Shown one piece after another: positions 52,279-62,420 of a stretch of 64,000 bases of DNA. This stretch comes from Tetranychus cinnabarinus (Eukaryota; Arthropoda; Arachnida; Trombidiformes; Tetranychidae). Made by a program: the position numbers and the translations under genes. The stretch spans positions 1,240,001 to 1,304,000 of the forward strand of contig WHVY01000009.1 of the NCBI GenBank assembly GCA_022266195.1, given 5' to 3'. Below the pieces are notes generated by a model. That model was given only the letters and a program-made list of their open reading frames with translations, was not told where the DNA came from and ran no database searches. Position 1 is the first letter of the stretch; the number at the start of each line of letters is the position of its first letter.

Positions 52279-55200
52279 ATGCCTGAAACTAACGTCACCA
52301 ATCAACTGAATCATTTAGGGATGCAGATTTCGAACAATTTATTAAATAATGAATTGTATTCGATGACTGTTTTCAGGGGTGACGATGTAACCAGTGCAAA
52401 TGACTGGTGGTTACAATTTGAAAAAGTTAAAAACTATTTCAAATTGGATGATAAACAGGCAATGGAAAGATTTAAAAATTACTTAGCAGGTCCTGCAGCA
52501 AATTGGTTTAAGTTGAGAATCGAAGAGAAAAAAGTGAGTGAACTGAATGAAATAAAGAAGTTATTTCTTCAGGACCTGGGTAGTGAAGATAAATTCGAAA
52601 AAATGAGAGGACGTAATTTACAGAGATTTGAGAAAATTTCTTGTTACGTCTATGAAAAGGTAGGCTTGTGTAAAGAAGTTAATCCAGCCATGACAGACGA
52701 AGAAATAATAAAATATCTTTATGAAGGTATGCCACAAAGATTGAAAGAACGTATCGATGCGAATGCACCTAAAGACTTTCACGATGTTATAAAAATATCT
52801 AAACGTTTGGAAGGCTCAGATTCAAGGTTCGAGGCTGAGAAAGAAGATAAAACTGCAAAATTACTTGAGCATTTGATCAATGAAGTTACAGCATTGAAGG
52901 TCAATCAATCTCCGCAGCATTTTGTTCCGCAAAATTCTGACTTCTACAATCGAGGAACAGGTCGAGGTCGAAGTCGAGGTCAAAATTTCAATCGAGGAAA
53001 TTTTGTTAGAACACCAGAGGGTCGTTTGAGATGTTTTACCTGTGGTAGGACAGGTCATTCGACACGTTTCTGTTACATGAATGGAGCATCTAACTATCCA
53101 AATAACAATTACCATCGAAACCAAAATAATAATTATAATCCTAATTATAATCAAGCTTATAATCGAATGCTTCCAAACAATCAGAGTCGTAGAATACCTT
53201 ATGTTCCACCTCAACCTGATCAGCCTCCTCAAGACAATGTAGCCTTTACTCAAGAAAACAGGATATTGGTTAATTTGAATATTCATAACCGAGATTTTGT
53301 AGCGTTGATTGATACAGGGGCAGAAAATTCTTTCATAAGCAGCAGTTGCTGGGAAAGTATGGATTGTACATTGTTACCTTCAACTGGAGGAAGCATTAGA
53401 GGAATAAACGGTTCTTTACAAAACCCGATAGGGGAGATTAAAACTAAAGCTATCATGTCACAAGATGATAGAAGTTCAGAAATTGAATTTGAGGCTAGAG
53501 TCTTGAGCTATTTGCCATTTTCAATAATTATTGGCATGAGTACGATCAAACAAGCAAAAATTTGTATTGATGCAGCGAATAATAAGATCTATTTCGGAAA
53601 ACCATTCAGCAATTCAGAATCTGTCAATACTATAGTACCTGTCAATACAAGAGCTGAAAGCGATCAAACCCAAGATCAAGCAAAAGCGGTGATAATTGCT
53701 CAGAAAGGCCTCATTATACCGCCTCAATCATCTGTGACATTACAAGTTTTAGCACAAAGTAAAGAAAAATTGACTAATGAAATCGTTGTATTACCGACAG
53801 CTAAATTTGCTAAAAATACCAAGTTGACATTCGTGTCTAATGCTCTGAATGTTAAAGATAACGCAGGTGAAATCACGGTGCGAAACAATGCAAACTTCAG
53901 TTTTTACATAAACTCAGGTGAAAAATTGGGTAACATCAAACAAATTTCAAAAATAAGAGAATTAGCATTGATGAGTATTAATGAAAATAATGGTGAGGCT
54001 CAAATCGAATCTAAAATTGAGCTAGAAAAAGAAATTGAAAAGCAAAGTGAGAACGAAGCTGTTAGCTCAGAAGTTAAAGAGTTACATTTAAGCAAGGGAC
54101 CAATTTCAATCGGTGCATCGCTGAACCTGGAACAGGTCGAAAAATTAAAAACAGCATTAGAAGAGTACATTGATCAGTTTGCATTTGAAGCAAATAAATT
54201 GGGTAAAACTAGTTTATGTTGGCATCAAATTGACACAGGCAATAATAAGCCATTTTCTTTACCACCCTACCAAACACACTCTCTATCAGAACGTTTAGCA
54301 ATCAAGAAAGAAGTAAAGCGAATGAAGGAATTAGGAGTGATAACAGATTCTTTCTCTCCGTATTCCTCACCAGTTATTGTAGTAGGAAAGAAAGATGGAG
54401 GAGTAAGAATTTGCGGTGACTTTCGTCGCCTGAATAAAGATACAATACCTGATAACTATCCGTTACCAAACGTTCAAGATGCACTAGACTGTGTAAGCGG
54501 TTGTTTGTACTTTTCTCTCATTGATTTAAAATCAGGGTACTGGCAGATTGAAATTGATCCGAGAGATCGTGAAAAAACTGCAATTATAACCAATGATGGG
54601 TTATTTGAATTCGTTGTAATGCCATTTGGTCTCAGAAATGCACCAGCGACATTTCAAAGATTAATGGACGCAGTACTTAATGATTTGAAATGGATAGTAT
54701 GTATTCCTTACTTGGATGACATTTTAATATTTTCCAGAACATTTGAAGATCATATCGATCATATTTCTAAAGTTTTGAAGAGATTAAAAATTGCCAATCT
54801 AATGATTCAGCCACCAAAAGTTGCATTCGCTGTTAATGCTGTCAATTATTTAGGTCACACAGTAACTGCTGAGGGTATTTCACCACAAAAAGAAAAAATA
54901 AGCGCTGTCCTTAACTTTAAAACACCAAATAACATCGACACTCTCAGGCAATTTATTGGACTAGCTTCATACAGCCGCCGTTTTATTAGGGACTTCTCCT
55001 TGATTGCTAAGCCTTTAACGACTTTAACAATGAAAGACATAGCGTTCAAATGGGGAGAAGAGCAGGAAAAAGCTTTTAAAACACTTAAAAATGCATTAGT
55101 GAACGAACCAATTTTGTACCATTTCAACGTAAATTTGCCTAGTGAAGTAAGATGTGATGGTTCAGCTATTGGGCTGGGCGCAATCCTACTTCAAGTAAAA

Positions 55201-58200
55201 GAAGGAAAAGATAGAGTGATTGCTTATGCGAGTAGGATGACAACAAAAGCAGAAAAGAACTATGCAATTAGTGAGTTGGAAGCTTTAGCGATTATTTATG
55301 CCCTAGAGAAATTCAGAAAGTACCTTATTGGCGCAAAATTTAAAGTCATTACAGATCATTGTTCACTGTGCTGGATGTTCTCAAAGAAAAAGCTCTCGCC
55401 TCGAATGACTAGATGGACATTAGCTTTGCAAGAGTTTGACTTTGAAGTCATTTATAAAAGCGGAAAGCATCATAAAGATGCTGATTGCTTGTCTAGAAAT
55501 CCTAATGAACCATCCCGAGAGCCAGAAATTGATGTTCATTTAAATCTACTAACAATAATCGAGAATCACAATGAGTTGAAACAAGCACAGAGGAACGATC
55601 CAAAATTGAAATCCCTCATCGACATTTTAGAAAATACTAGCAATGCCTTAAATGTTGATAAAAAGATCGCAAAGTTTACTTTAGTAAACGGTGTATTGAA
55701 TCGATGTATTTTCCCATTATCTGGACCGAAGTTAGTACCTGTCATTCCGGCTAACCTTAGAAGAGAAATAATGTATTCGATGCATGATGATCCTATGTCC
55801 GGACATTTAGGTCAACAAAAGACTTATGAGAAAGTAAGGGCAAGATTTTATTTTCCCAAAATGTTAAAGTATGTCATAAACTACGTTAAGACATGCAGCG
55901 AGTGCCAAACTAAGAAACGATCTTATTTAACACCCGCAGGACTTTTACAACCTATTGCAGTTGGTGGAGTGGCTGAAAGGTTTGGTCTTGACATTTTAGG
56001 ACCTTTCCCAAAGTCACTCAAGGAAAATAAACAAATTGTAGTTGCAACAGAATATTTCACGCGTTTTGCTATCGTTCGAGCTTTACCGGAGGCTACAACA
56101 GCACAAATTGCTATGTTCATAACTGAAAATATTGTTTGCCAATTTGGCAGCCCAAAAGAAATACTTACAGACCGTGGTAAACAGTTCAGCTCAAAGTTAA
56201 TGCATGAAATAACTGGTTTAATGCAAACAAAGCATCGTTTCACTACAGCTTACCACCCACAATGCAATGGGTTAACTGAACGTTTTAATGCCACGTTAGC
56301 AACAATGATAAGCATGTATGTAGATGATTCTCATAAAACCTGGGATCAAGCTTTACACTTTCTAACATTTGCTTATAATTCTGCAGTAAATGCAAGCACT
56401 GGTTTTTCGCCTTTCTATCTCATGTACGGTCGTGAACCAGTTTTTCCTATTGAACGTTTCTTGCAATCAGTAACACAAGGTATTGAAAATGAAGAGAACT
56501 ACGCAACCGCTTTAGTCGAACACCTCGAAAGAATAAGACAAATAGCTAATCAAAATTTGCTAAAAAGTCAGATGAGAAGCAAAAACTATTATGACCAAGA
56601 TAAATCAGACCGTAGATTTGTTGTTGGCGAAAAAGTGCTTTTATTTACACCCATAAGAAAGAAAGGAAAATCGACTAAGCTCATGCATAACTGGCATGGA
56701 CCTTATAAAATCAAAGAGATAATGTCACCACTTGTGTATAAAATTGAGCATTGTCAAAAGTTGAACAAAGTTGATGTTGTACATGTATCGAGATTAAAAA
56801 CATTTTATGAAAGAGTTGAAACTCAATCTGACAGTGATCCTGAAGAGTCCGACTCTGAAGTAGATAATTTCAATCTCGATGTACCTACCCAGATAATTGA
56901 AAGTAATCATAATAACGATTTGCAAATTAACGAAGCACCAGTAAACTATCATCTTGACAGCGAAACTTTAATTGAATCAGCAAACGAACCACAAGAGCAT
57001 GAGGCCGTTGAAGAGCAAGGTCCAAGAAGAAGTAATAGAACAAGAAAACTTCCTAGTAAACTTCAAAACTATTACCTCATGGCATTGTTTCTCATGTGTG
57101 TATGTGCCACAAATCAAACTTTTTTACAAGTCAACCCAATTGTTTGGAAAGACACGAGTACAAAAATTGTAAGAGGTATGCAACAAGTTCACCTTAAAAT
57201 TCGCCTCATGTCTCCATGCCATATTTTGTTTGATGAAATTCTTAATGCAACACAACAGCAGAAACCGCTCGTTAAGTGGTGCGAAGAAGCTTACCAAAGC
57301 AACTTCGTCTATCCATTAACACAAATGTGTCCTGAAAATGAAAGAATAAACAAGAGAGCAATAAAAAGACCTAGACGAGCTATAATCTCAGGATTATTAG
57401 TCCTAGGAAGCTTAACAATCAGTTCACTATTTAGTGTTGGATTGGGGGCAATAACATTATCCAAAGAAGAGCGACTAGAAACAGAGTTTGAAGCAATAAA
57501 AACAAAACAAAAAGAGACACTACAAAAAATTGAGATGGCTGAAACAATACAATTGTTGAACACAAAAGCAATGCACCTTATTGATACAAACCTTAAACAG
57601 TTGAATGAAAATGTTTTAACTATGCGTGCGAGATTAGAGAAGTTAGAATCCTCATTACCAGTCTCACTCTACCTGGTATCTCAGCTGACCTCACAATTTT
57701 TAAGAATTAAAAGTGTGCTTAGTAAAGCTAACAAGAAATGGCACCGGAATGAAGTTGAGACGGAATTAATTGATGTTTTTAACATTTCACTCAGTTGTGG
57801 TTATCATTGTCCAGAAGATTTATTCGAAGCGGATGAATGTAGTGTTAGTGAGAAAAACAAGCAACTAGACCTGAAATTTTACATAAAATTGATTTCAATT
57901 TCTAACCATCTATTACAAGCAGATGCGTTCGATCTCATTGAGAATCACAATAACACACATGTTTGCGCCAAAAAATATTCAGGTCCACGAGAAGTCATTT
58001 ATGATACTGTGAAAAACTGTGTGATCAAAAACCAAAACATAATCAAGATAAACAATCAAGAAATCGACATCAATGCGAAAAATACGCAGTGTTTGAAAGC
58101 AAACGAACATGCAAAAAATTTATGGAAGAATAATGAATGCATGAGTAAATTTGCAGACCATCCAAGAAATAATTATCAAATCAAATTCTCAAAAAATGCA

Positions 58201-58677
58201 AACTTCATCTATTGCCCATTGATTAACATCAAAATTTTCAACACAACCCATAATTGCCCAGATTTTGTATTCAGTATTCCATCTAATATTAGTTTTGAAA
58301 TAGAAGATTACGTCTATCGTCCAGATGAGATTAAAACTACTGCAAATTTGAAATTTGTCGATGATTGGAACTTTAGAGTAAACCTACATTTCAATACTGA
58401 TCAAAAGAACCCAATAGCGAATACTATTGAACAAACAGAAAAATTGCTAGATGGAGTTACTGAATTAGGAAGTAGTGCCCAAACGATAGGGTTACCTTTC
58501 TACTTTGGAACCATGCTATCATCAATTGTCTTTTTTACCCTGTTATTAACAATTTCTTTAATCTTACTACTAAAATACAAGAAAAACCAACCGGTTAAAA
58601 GTGAGCATGAAACGGAAGTTTCATCCCCACTTAACCCAAAACCTAATGAAGGTTTAGCCATTTTCCAAAATAACTAG
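52279..58677 (+). CDS. Gag-Pol-Env polyprotein in one frame, 2,132 aa
   Basis: The start is the ATG at 52279 (context ACAAAATGCC); the frame extends 26 codons further up but without an ATG. Order and approximate residues: Gag with capsid-like helices; zinc knuckle CX2CX4HX4C (252-265); protease DTGA (345); RT with YLDD (811-814); RNase H (Asp about 960 to TDH near 1025); integrase HHCC finger (from about 1169) and DDE triad D1238, D1298, E1334 with the usual 35-residue spacing; then an Env-like part from about 1600 with a hydrophobic signal-like segment, a furin-type RPRR site (1697-1700), a hydrophobic fusion-peptide-like stretch, coiled-coil-like helices, paired cysteines and a C-terminal membrane anchor (about 2074-2101). 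No stop or frameshift breaks it. Relatives usually separate Gag and Pol by frameshifting and express Env from a spliced RNA, so one continuous frame is odd. Env topology resembles errantivirus/baculovirus F-type proteins; that part is similarity by layout, not alignment. Confidence 0.93.
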   Translation: MPETNVTNQLNHLGMQISNNLLNNELYSMTVFRGDDVTSANDWWLQFEKVKNYFKLDDKQAMERFKNYLAGPAANWFKLRIEEKKVSELNEIKKLFLQDLGSEDKFEKMRGRNLQRFEKISCYVYEKVGLCKEVNPAMTDEEIIKYLYEGMPQRLKERIDANAPKDFHDVIKISKRLEGSDSRFEAEKEDKTAKLLEHLINEVTALKVNQSPQHFVPQNSDFYNRGTGRGRSRGQNFNRGNFVRTPEGRLRCFTCGRTGHSTRFCYMNGASNYPNNNYHRNQNNNYNPNYNQAYNRMLPNNQSRRIPYVPPQPDQPPQDNVAFTQENRILVNLNIHNRDFVALIDTGAENSFISSSCWESMDCTLLPSTGGSIRGINGSLQNPIGEIKTKAIMSQDDRSSEIEFEARVLSYLPFSIIIGMSTIKQAKICIDAANNKIYFGKPFSNSESVNTIVPVNTRAESDQTQDQAKAVIIAQKGLIIPPQSSVTLQVLAQSKEKLTNEIVVLPTAKFAKNTKLTFVSNALNVKDNAGEITVRNNANFSFYINSGEKLGNIKQISKIRELALMSINENNGEAQIESKIELEKEIEKQSENEAVSSEVKELHLSKGPISIGASLNLEQVEKLKTALEEYIDQFAFEANKLGKTSLCWHQIDTGNNKPFSLPPYQTHSLSERLAIKKEVKRMKELGVITDSFSPYSSPVIVVGKKDGGVRICGDFRRLNKDTIPDNYPLPNVQDALDCVSGCLYFSLIDLKSGYWQIEIDPRDREKTAIITNDGLFEFVVMPFGLRNAPATFQRLMDAVLNDLKWIVCIPYLDDILIFSRTFEDHIDHISKVLKRLKIANLMIQPPKVAFAVNAVNYLGHTVTAEGISPQKEKISAVLNFKTPNNIDTLRQFIGLASYSRRFIRDFSLIAKPLTTLTMKDIAFKWGEEQEKAFKTLKNALVNEPILYHFNVNLPSEVRCDGSAIGLGAILLQVKEGKDRVIAYASRMTTKAEKNYAISELEALAIIYALEKFRKYLIGAKFKVITDHCSLCWMFSKKKLSPRMTRWTLALQEFDFEVIYKSGKHHKDADCLSRNPNEPSREPEIDVHLNLLTIIENHNELKQAQRNDPKLKSLIDILENTSNALNVDKKIAKFTLVNGVLNRCIFPLSGPKLVPVIPANLRREIMYSMHDDPMSGHLGQQKTYEKVRARFYFPKMLKYVINYVKTCSECQTKKRSYLTPAGLLQPIAVGGVAERFGLDILGPFPKSLKENKQIVVATEYFTRFAIVRALPEATTAQIAMFITENIVCQFGSPKEILTDRGKQFSSKLMHEITGLMQTKHRFTTAYHPQCNGLTERFNATLATMISMYVDDSHKTWDQALHFLTFAYNSAVNASTGFSPFYLMYGREPVFPIERFLQSVTQGIENEENYATALVEHLERIRQIANQNLLKSQMRSKNYYDQDKSDRRFVVGEKVLLFTPIRKKGKSTKLMHNWHGPYKIKEIMSPLVYKIEHCQKLNKVDVVHVSRLKTFYERVETQSDSDPEESDSEVDNFNLDVPTQIIESNHNNDLQINEAPVNYHLDSETLIESANEPQEHEAVEEQGPRRSNRTRKLPSKLQNYYLMALFLMCVCATNQTFLQVNPIVWKDTSTKIVRGMQQVHLKIRLMSPCHILFDEILNATQQQKPLVKWCEEAYQSNFVYPLTQMCPENERINKRAIKRPRRAIISGLLVLGSLTISSLFSVGLGAITLSKEERLETEFEAIKTKQKETLQKIEMAETIQLLNTKAMHLIDTNLKQLNENVLTMRARLEKLESSLPVSLYLVSQLTSQFLRIKSVLSKANKKWHRNEVETELIDVFNISLSCGYHCPEDLFEADECSVSEKNKQLDLKFYIKLISISNHLLQADAFDLIENHNNTHVCAKKYSGPREVIYDTVKNCVIKNQNIIKINNQEIDINAKNTQCLKANEHAKNLWKNNECMSKFADHPRNNYQIKFSKNANFIYCPLINIKIFNTTHNCPDFVFSIPSNISFEIEDYVYRPDEIKTTANLKFVDDWNFRVNLHFNTDQKNPIANTIEQTEKLLDGVTELGSSAQTIGLPFYFGTMLSSIVFFTLLLTISLILLLKYKKNQPVKSEHETEVSSPLNPKPNEGLAIFQNN

Positions 58678-58726
58678 ATACTACTAACAAACAATCACCA
58701 ATAATACTACCATTACTAACTACTAA

Positions 58727-58860
58727 TAAAAAAAAAGAGATAAAAAAACAAACAAACAAAACTAATGAATGACAAAAAAAAGAGACAAAATATTTTAATC
58801 AATCAAAAAAAAAAAAAAAAAACAAAAAAAGAGACATAAAAGTAATAAAAAAAAGAGATG
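58727..58860 (+). repeat. A-rich block with four A(n)GAGA units
   Basis: Four A-runs each end in GAGA (near 58,740, 58,785, 58,834 and 58,858), with a ~19-base A-run in the middle. It begins about 50 bases after the Env stop. Such tracts resemble the polypurine tract that primes plus-strand synthesis and normally touches the 3' LTR. Here the LTR lies almost 5 kb away, so this may mark the former end of the element, before the cargo. Confidence 0.5.
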
Positions 58861-58890
58861 AAATAAGATAAAGTGAGAGCTCAAATAAAA

Positions 58891-59733
58891 TCAATGATTA
58901 TCGGATCTATTCTCCTGATCCTTACGAACGTTCAGATGAACTCTCGCAATATCATGGCTGATTTCAAATTTTAGCATACGGTGATCTGAGCCATTCAATC
59001 CATGGCCACTTATACTCTCTGTGGCTGCACGCACTATCGAGCAACCTATGAACAAATCATTTACGGTATGTGTGGTTCCGACAACCCGAGTTGGAATATT
59101 GCCACGAGATGTGTCGTTAATTACAAAAAGCTGATGGTCTTCTAATATCCGAAGCAACTGATCACCTTTCCAGGCCTTGGTTCTGTTTGTATTCTCATGG
59201 GTACACCAACTAGGATGGTAAGCGTTGAAATCACCAAAAACCATCACTAAATCTGACACTTGTGAAGATATATATCCAAAAAACCGTTCGCAAACTTGAA
59301 CGAATTGTTCCCGGGATAGCTTGTGATGAGTAGGAGTTAGGTAAATCGAACCAAAAACCACCCTCATATTGCCCCACTTCAATCCCATAACCTTACCTGT
59401 TTGAACTCCACAATCAAAGACTTCTTGGTGCAACTTTATGTGATCTCTTCGGAAGATTTTAATAGCCGTGGCGTCGTGATGGTTTGAATGGAGGATAATA
59501 GAATCACCGTCTGAACTGATACTGTTAAGATGGACTTCAGTATAAACACAAATATCAAACCTTCGACATTGTTCTGGATTATCACTGTCCTCATCATTGT
59601 TCTGATCATCACCTTGGGCGGCAGAATCGAGAAATTGTGTCGCTTTTACTTTTCTTGCACAATTACCATAAAGAATGAAAAGATCAGTTTGATCTAGTGA
59701 ACTGTTACTAGAGCTGGATTGTGATGAAGACAT
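58891..59733 (-). CDS. Stand-alone EEP (APE-like) endonuclease, antisense to the element
   Basis: 280 aa from the ATG at 59733. Motifs of the endonuclease/exonuclease/phosphatase fold, as in non-LTR retrotransposons, appear in order: NCARKV near the start, ICVYTEVHL (catalytic Glu), GSIYLTPTHH, VFGDFNAYHPSWC (catalytic Asp/Asn), NDLFIGCS and GSDHRML (catalytic Asp-His). Ser-rich and acidic (DDQNNDEDSDN) stretches lie at the N-terminus and between the first two motifs. The frame stops about 25 residues after the last motif, so no reverse transcriptase follows; length fits a single EEP domain. All expected active-site residues are present. It could nick DNA or have been captured from a Jockey/I-type element. 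It is transcribed away from the SH3-sirtuin gene, with about 840 bases between their starts. Confidence 0.82.
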   Translation of the reverse strand: MSSSQSSSSNSSLDQTDLFILYGNCARKVKATQFLDSAAQGDDQNNDEDSDNPEQCRRFDICVYTEVHLNSISSDGDSIILHSNHHDATAIKIFRRDHIKLHQEVFDCGVQTGKVMGLKWGNMRVVFGSIYLTPTHHKLSREQFVQVCERFFGYISSQVSDLVMVFGDFNAYHPSWCTHENTNRTKAWKGDQLLRILEDHQLFVINDTSRGNIPTRVVGTTHTVNDLFIGCSIVRAATESISGHGLNGSDHRMLKFEISHDIARVHLNVRKDQENRSDNH

Positions 59734-60000
59734 CTTTAACACAAAAAGAGAAACAACAAAATTTCACAGTGAAAACGTTGATGTGTTCACAAAGAAAATC
59801 AATTCGCAAGTGGAATGTTTCTTTTCAACAGTCGATTTTAACCCAATTTGCATCAGCACCATAAAAAGGATTAATAAAGAACGATTGACAAGTGACCGCA
59901 ATAAACAAGCAAGTGAAGAAATAGAGATAATCAACCGTATAGCATCTCCAAAAAATAAAATTTTATCATCTCTATGCTATTTACTAATCTACTTAAATAT

Positions 60001-60342
60001 TTAACCAAAATTACCAACTTTTCAATTTTTGCCATGTTAAGTCTATGGAGACTCAGAATAACCTCCAAAGACCCAGTTAACTTCTTTTCATTTTTTTCTA
60101 CTTAAAAACCTCTTTCTTTCACTGAATTTAACTTAATATACTCAATTTGTTTAATTACAATACTTTTATATTTAATTGTAACCATTTTTACTAAGATTAA
60201 CCAAAATATCCAACTTTTCAATTTTTGCCATGTTAAGTCTATGGAGACTCAGAATAACCTCCAAAGACCCAGTTCAACATCAATTCATTTTTCATACTTG
60301 GAAACTCCTTTTTTTGACTAAATTTAACCTAATATACTTAAT
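60001..60342. repeat. Two direct repeats, 196 bp apart, in a divergent promoter region
   Basis: Copies start near 60,001 and 60,197, each about 145 bases. A 65-base core (60,014-60,078 and 60,210-60,274) is identical; the rest has diverged with small gaps. The core contains GCCATGTTAAGTC and GGAGACTCAG. They lie between the endonuclease start and the chimera start. They may be promoter repeats or remains of a tandem duplication. A 73-codon plus-strand frame at 59,783-60,004 overlaps the first copy only marginally and is not convincing. Confidence 0.75.
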
Positions 60343-60569
60343 ACATTGCATTCTGACGATACAACTTGCAACTTGAGGTGTGCTCATCATTTTAACAAAT
60401 TTAGCTGTGTGATAACAACTTTAAGTTCAAAAAGGACCGGAGATCATCATTTTTTTTTTATTTGTCATTGATTCGTTTCATCTTTAAACTGTTTGGTTTT
60501 GCTGTTCCCATTGATATTGACTAAGTGCGTCGATTCGCCTGTATTCACCATTTTCAAACTTAAAATCAA

Positions 60570-62420
60570 ATGACAATGAATATTAAAAAAGGCAAAGGCG
60601 GAAAAGAAGTTTATGTGATAGCGAAATACGATTACACTGCTCAAGGCTCTCAGGAATTGGACTTGAAGAAAAATGAAAAGCTTACACTTTTAGATGATAC
60701 TAAAAATTGGTGGAAAGTGCTTAACTCTAAAAATCAAGCCGGATTTGTTCCATCAAATTATGTTAAAAAAGAAAAACCATCAATATTTGATAGTATACGA
60801 AAGAAAGTACGAAAACGTAGTGAATCAAACTGGGGATGCGACTGCAGTATTTCATCTACAATCGCATCCCCAGTAGCAAGCAGAACGGTTGATATCAATA
60901 TAAATGGCTCACCAACCAGTGGATGTAATTTAAATCGATCTCCGGACTTAGAAGCCGCAATTTGTGCCAATCCAGTTACCTCATCATCTTCATCAAATCC
61001 ATCTCAATCGATAGCATTGGTTAAATACAATTATGGAGCTCAACAATCAGATGAATTGTCTCTAGCCAAAGGAAGTCGTATTCATGTGCTGGAAAAATCG
61101 AGTGATGGTTGGTGGAAAGGAGAAATTGATAATGTCGTTGGTTGGTTTCCATCCAATTATGTTCTCGAAGAGCCTGCAGCTGCTGTACCAATTGTCAAAG
61201 AAAACAAACCAGAAGTCATCCTTAACGGCAGACACGGTAATGGTAGTGGAATAAACAGTAATAATGTCGGTGTCAACAGTGATGTTGGTGCTCCTGGTTG
61301 TTCAATGGTAAACAAGGTACCCGTAGATAATGGTCTCAATAGAAATCAACCAACAGTTGAATTCGAAGTGGTCATTGCACTTTACTCTTTCACCTCTCAA
61401 AATGAAGAAGAATTGAGCTTTCAACGTGGTGAAAGATTAGAAATAATTGACAAACCTTCTAATGATCCAGATTGGTGGATGGCAAGAAACGCTTCAGGTG
61501 ATACTGGTTTGGTTCCTAAGAATTATGTTCAATTAATCAGTGACAAACAAGAAACTACCGTAAATGTGACTCGAGTCTCGGGTAGAGACTCGAGTCGAGA
61601 AGAAGAACGATCTCCTGTTAGTGAACTGTCTTGTGGAAGTTCATTTTCAAATGCAAGTGAAGATAAGTGGACACCTATCTCAGGTCCAATGCAATGGATT
61701 CAACAGCAAATTTGTCAAGGGACCGATCCAAGAGATGTTTTACGTGAGGTTTTACCTGAAACCTTAGATCATTTGCCTCCACGAGTTGACAATTTAGTCC
61801 TTTGGAAGATTCTACTTAATTTATTTGCTGAGCCTCCACAACGGAAGAAGCAACCACACGTCAATACACTTGATGACGTTGTTGAATTAATTAAAAAATG
61901 TAAAAATATTATTGTTTTGACTGGTGCTGGTGTCTCAGTATCCTGTGGAATACCTGATTTTCGATCTGCAAATGGTAACTATGCTAGATTGATAGAAATA
62001 TTTCCCGAACTTCCAGATCCCCAAGCAATGTTTGACATTGAATATTTTCGTGACGATCCAAGACCTTTCTTTAAATTTGCCAAGGAAATTTATCCTGGAC
62101 AATTTCAACCTTCAATAGCTCATAAATTTATTAAACTCATCGAAGACAAGGGTAAATTGCTGCGAAATTACACTCAAAATATCGATACATTAGAAAAAGC
62201 TGCTGGAATTGAGAAAGTTATTACTTGTCATGGATCCTTTGCTACAGCAACATGTACGGTATGTGGATATAAAACAAATTCAGACGCTATCAAAGAGGAT
62301 ATATTTGCACAGCGATTACCTTTGTGTCCCAAATGTCCTGAAGACGCTGATCCTACACCTGTTATTAAACCTGACATTGTTTTCTTCGGTGAAAGCCTGT
62401 CGAGTGAGTTTCATGACTGA
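60570..62420 (+). CDS. Chimera: three Nck/Dock SH3 domains joined to SIRT1-type sirtuin, intronless
   Basis: 616 codons to a TGA. SH3-1 at about 14-67 (IAKYDY, NWWKV, FVPSNYV), SH3-2 at about 148-200 (LVKYNY, DGWWKGE, WFPSNYV), SH3-3 at about 266-322 (IALYSF, DWWMAR, LVPKNYV). Order and linkers (KKEKPSIFDSIRKKVRKR after SH3-1) match the adaptor Nck/Dock, whose C-terminal SH2 domain is missing. From about 345-370 the sequence becomes SIRT1: WTPISGP, GTDPRDVL, LPETL, then GAGVSVSCGIPDFRS (452-466), TQNIDTLE, catalytic His554 in CHGSF, and zinc cysteines 562, 565, 586, 589. The TGA falls where SIRT1 continues, before the GSS NAD-binding motif, so the sirtuin fold would be truncated. Both parent families normally have introns in animals; none interrupt here, which fits a reverse-transcribed copy. 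If made, it would link SH3 ligands (Pro-rich partners of phosphotyrosine signalling) to a damaged deacetylase. Confidence 0.9.
   Translation: MTMNIKKGKGGKEVYVIAKYDYTAQGSQELDLKKNEKLTLLDDTKNWWKVLNSKNQAGFVPSNYVKKEKPSIFDSIRKKVRKRSESNWGCDCSISSTIASPVASRTVDININGSPTSGCNLNRSPDLEAAICANPVTSSSSSNPSQSIALVKYNYGAQQSDELSLAKGSRIHVLEKSSDGWWKGEIDNVVGWFPSNYVLEEPAAAVPIVKENKPEVILNGRHGNGSGINSNNVGVNSDVGAPGCSMVNKVPVDNGLNRNQPTVEFEVVIALYSFTSQNEEELSFQRGERLEIIDKPSNDPDWWMARNASGDTGLVPKNYVQLISDKQETTVNVTRVSGRDSSREEERSPVSELSCGSSFSNASEDKWTPISGPMQWIQQQICQGTDPRDVLREVLPETLDHLPPRVDNLVLWKILLNLFAEPPQRKKQPHVNTLDDVVELIKKCKNIIVLTGAGVSVSCGIPDFRSANGNYARLIEIFPELPDPQAMFDIEYFRDDPRPFFKFAKEIYPGQFQPSIAHKFIKLIEDKGKLLRNYTQNIDTLEKAAGIEKVITCHGSFATATCTVCGYKTNSDAIKEDIFAQRLPLCPKCPEDADPTPVIKPDIVFFGESLSSEFHD

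Noticed and set aside
59783..60004. 73-codon plus-strand frame next to the endonuclease start
   Set aside because: No domain, partly in the divergent promoter region and touching the direct repeat; probably chance.
62418..62420. Programmed TGA readthrough or TGA recoding
   Set aside because: Several neighbouring genes (astacin, DMAC2L, Ric-8) use TGA as their stop, the context has no known readthrough signal, and a separate frameshift follows downstream.
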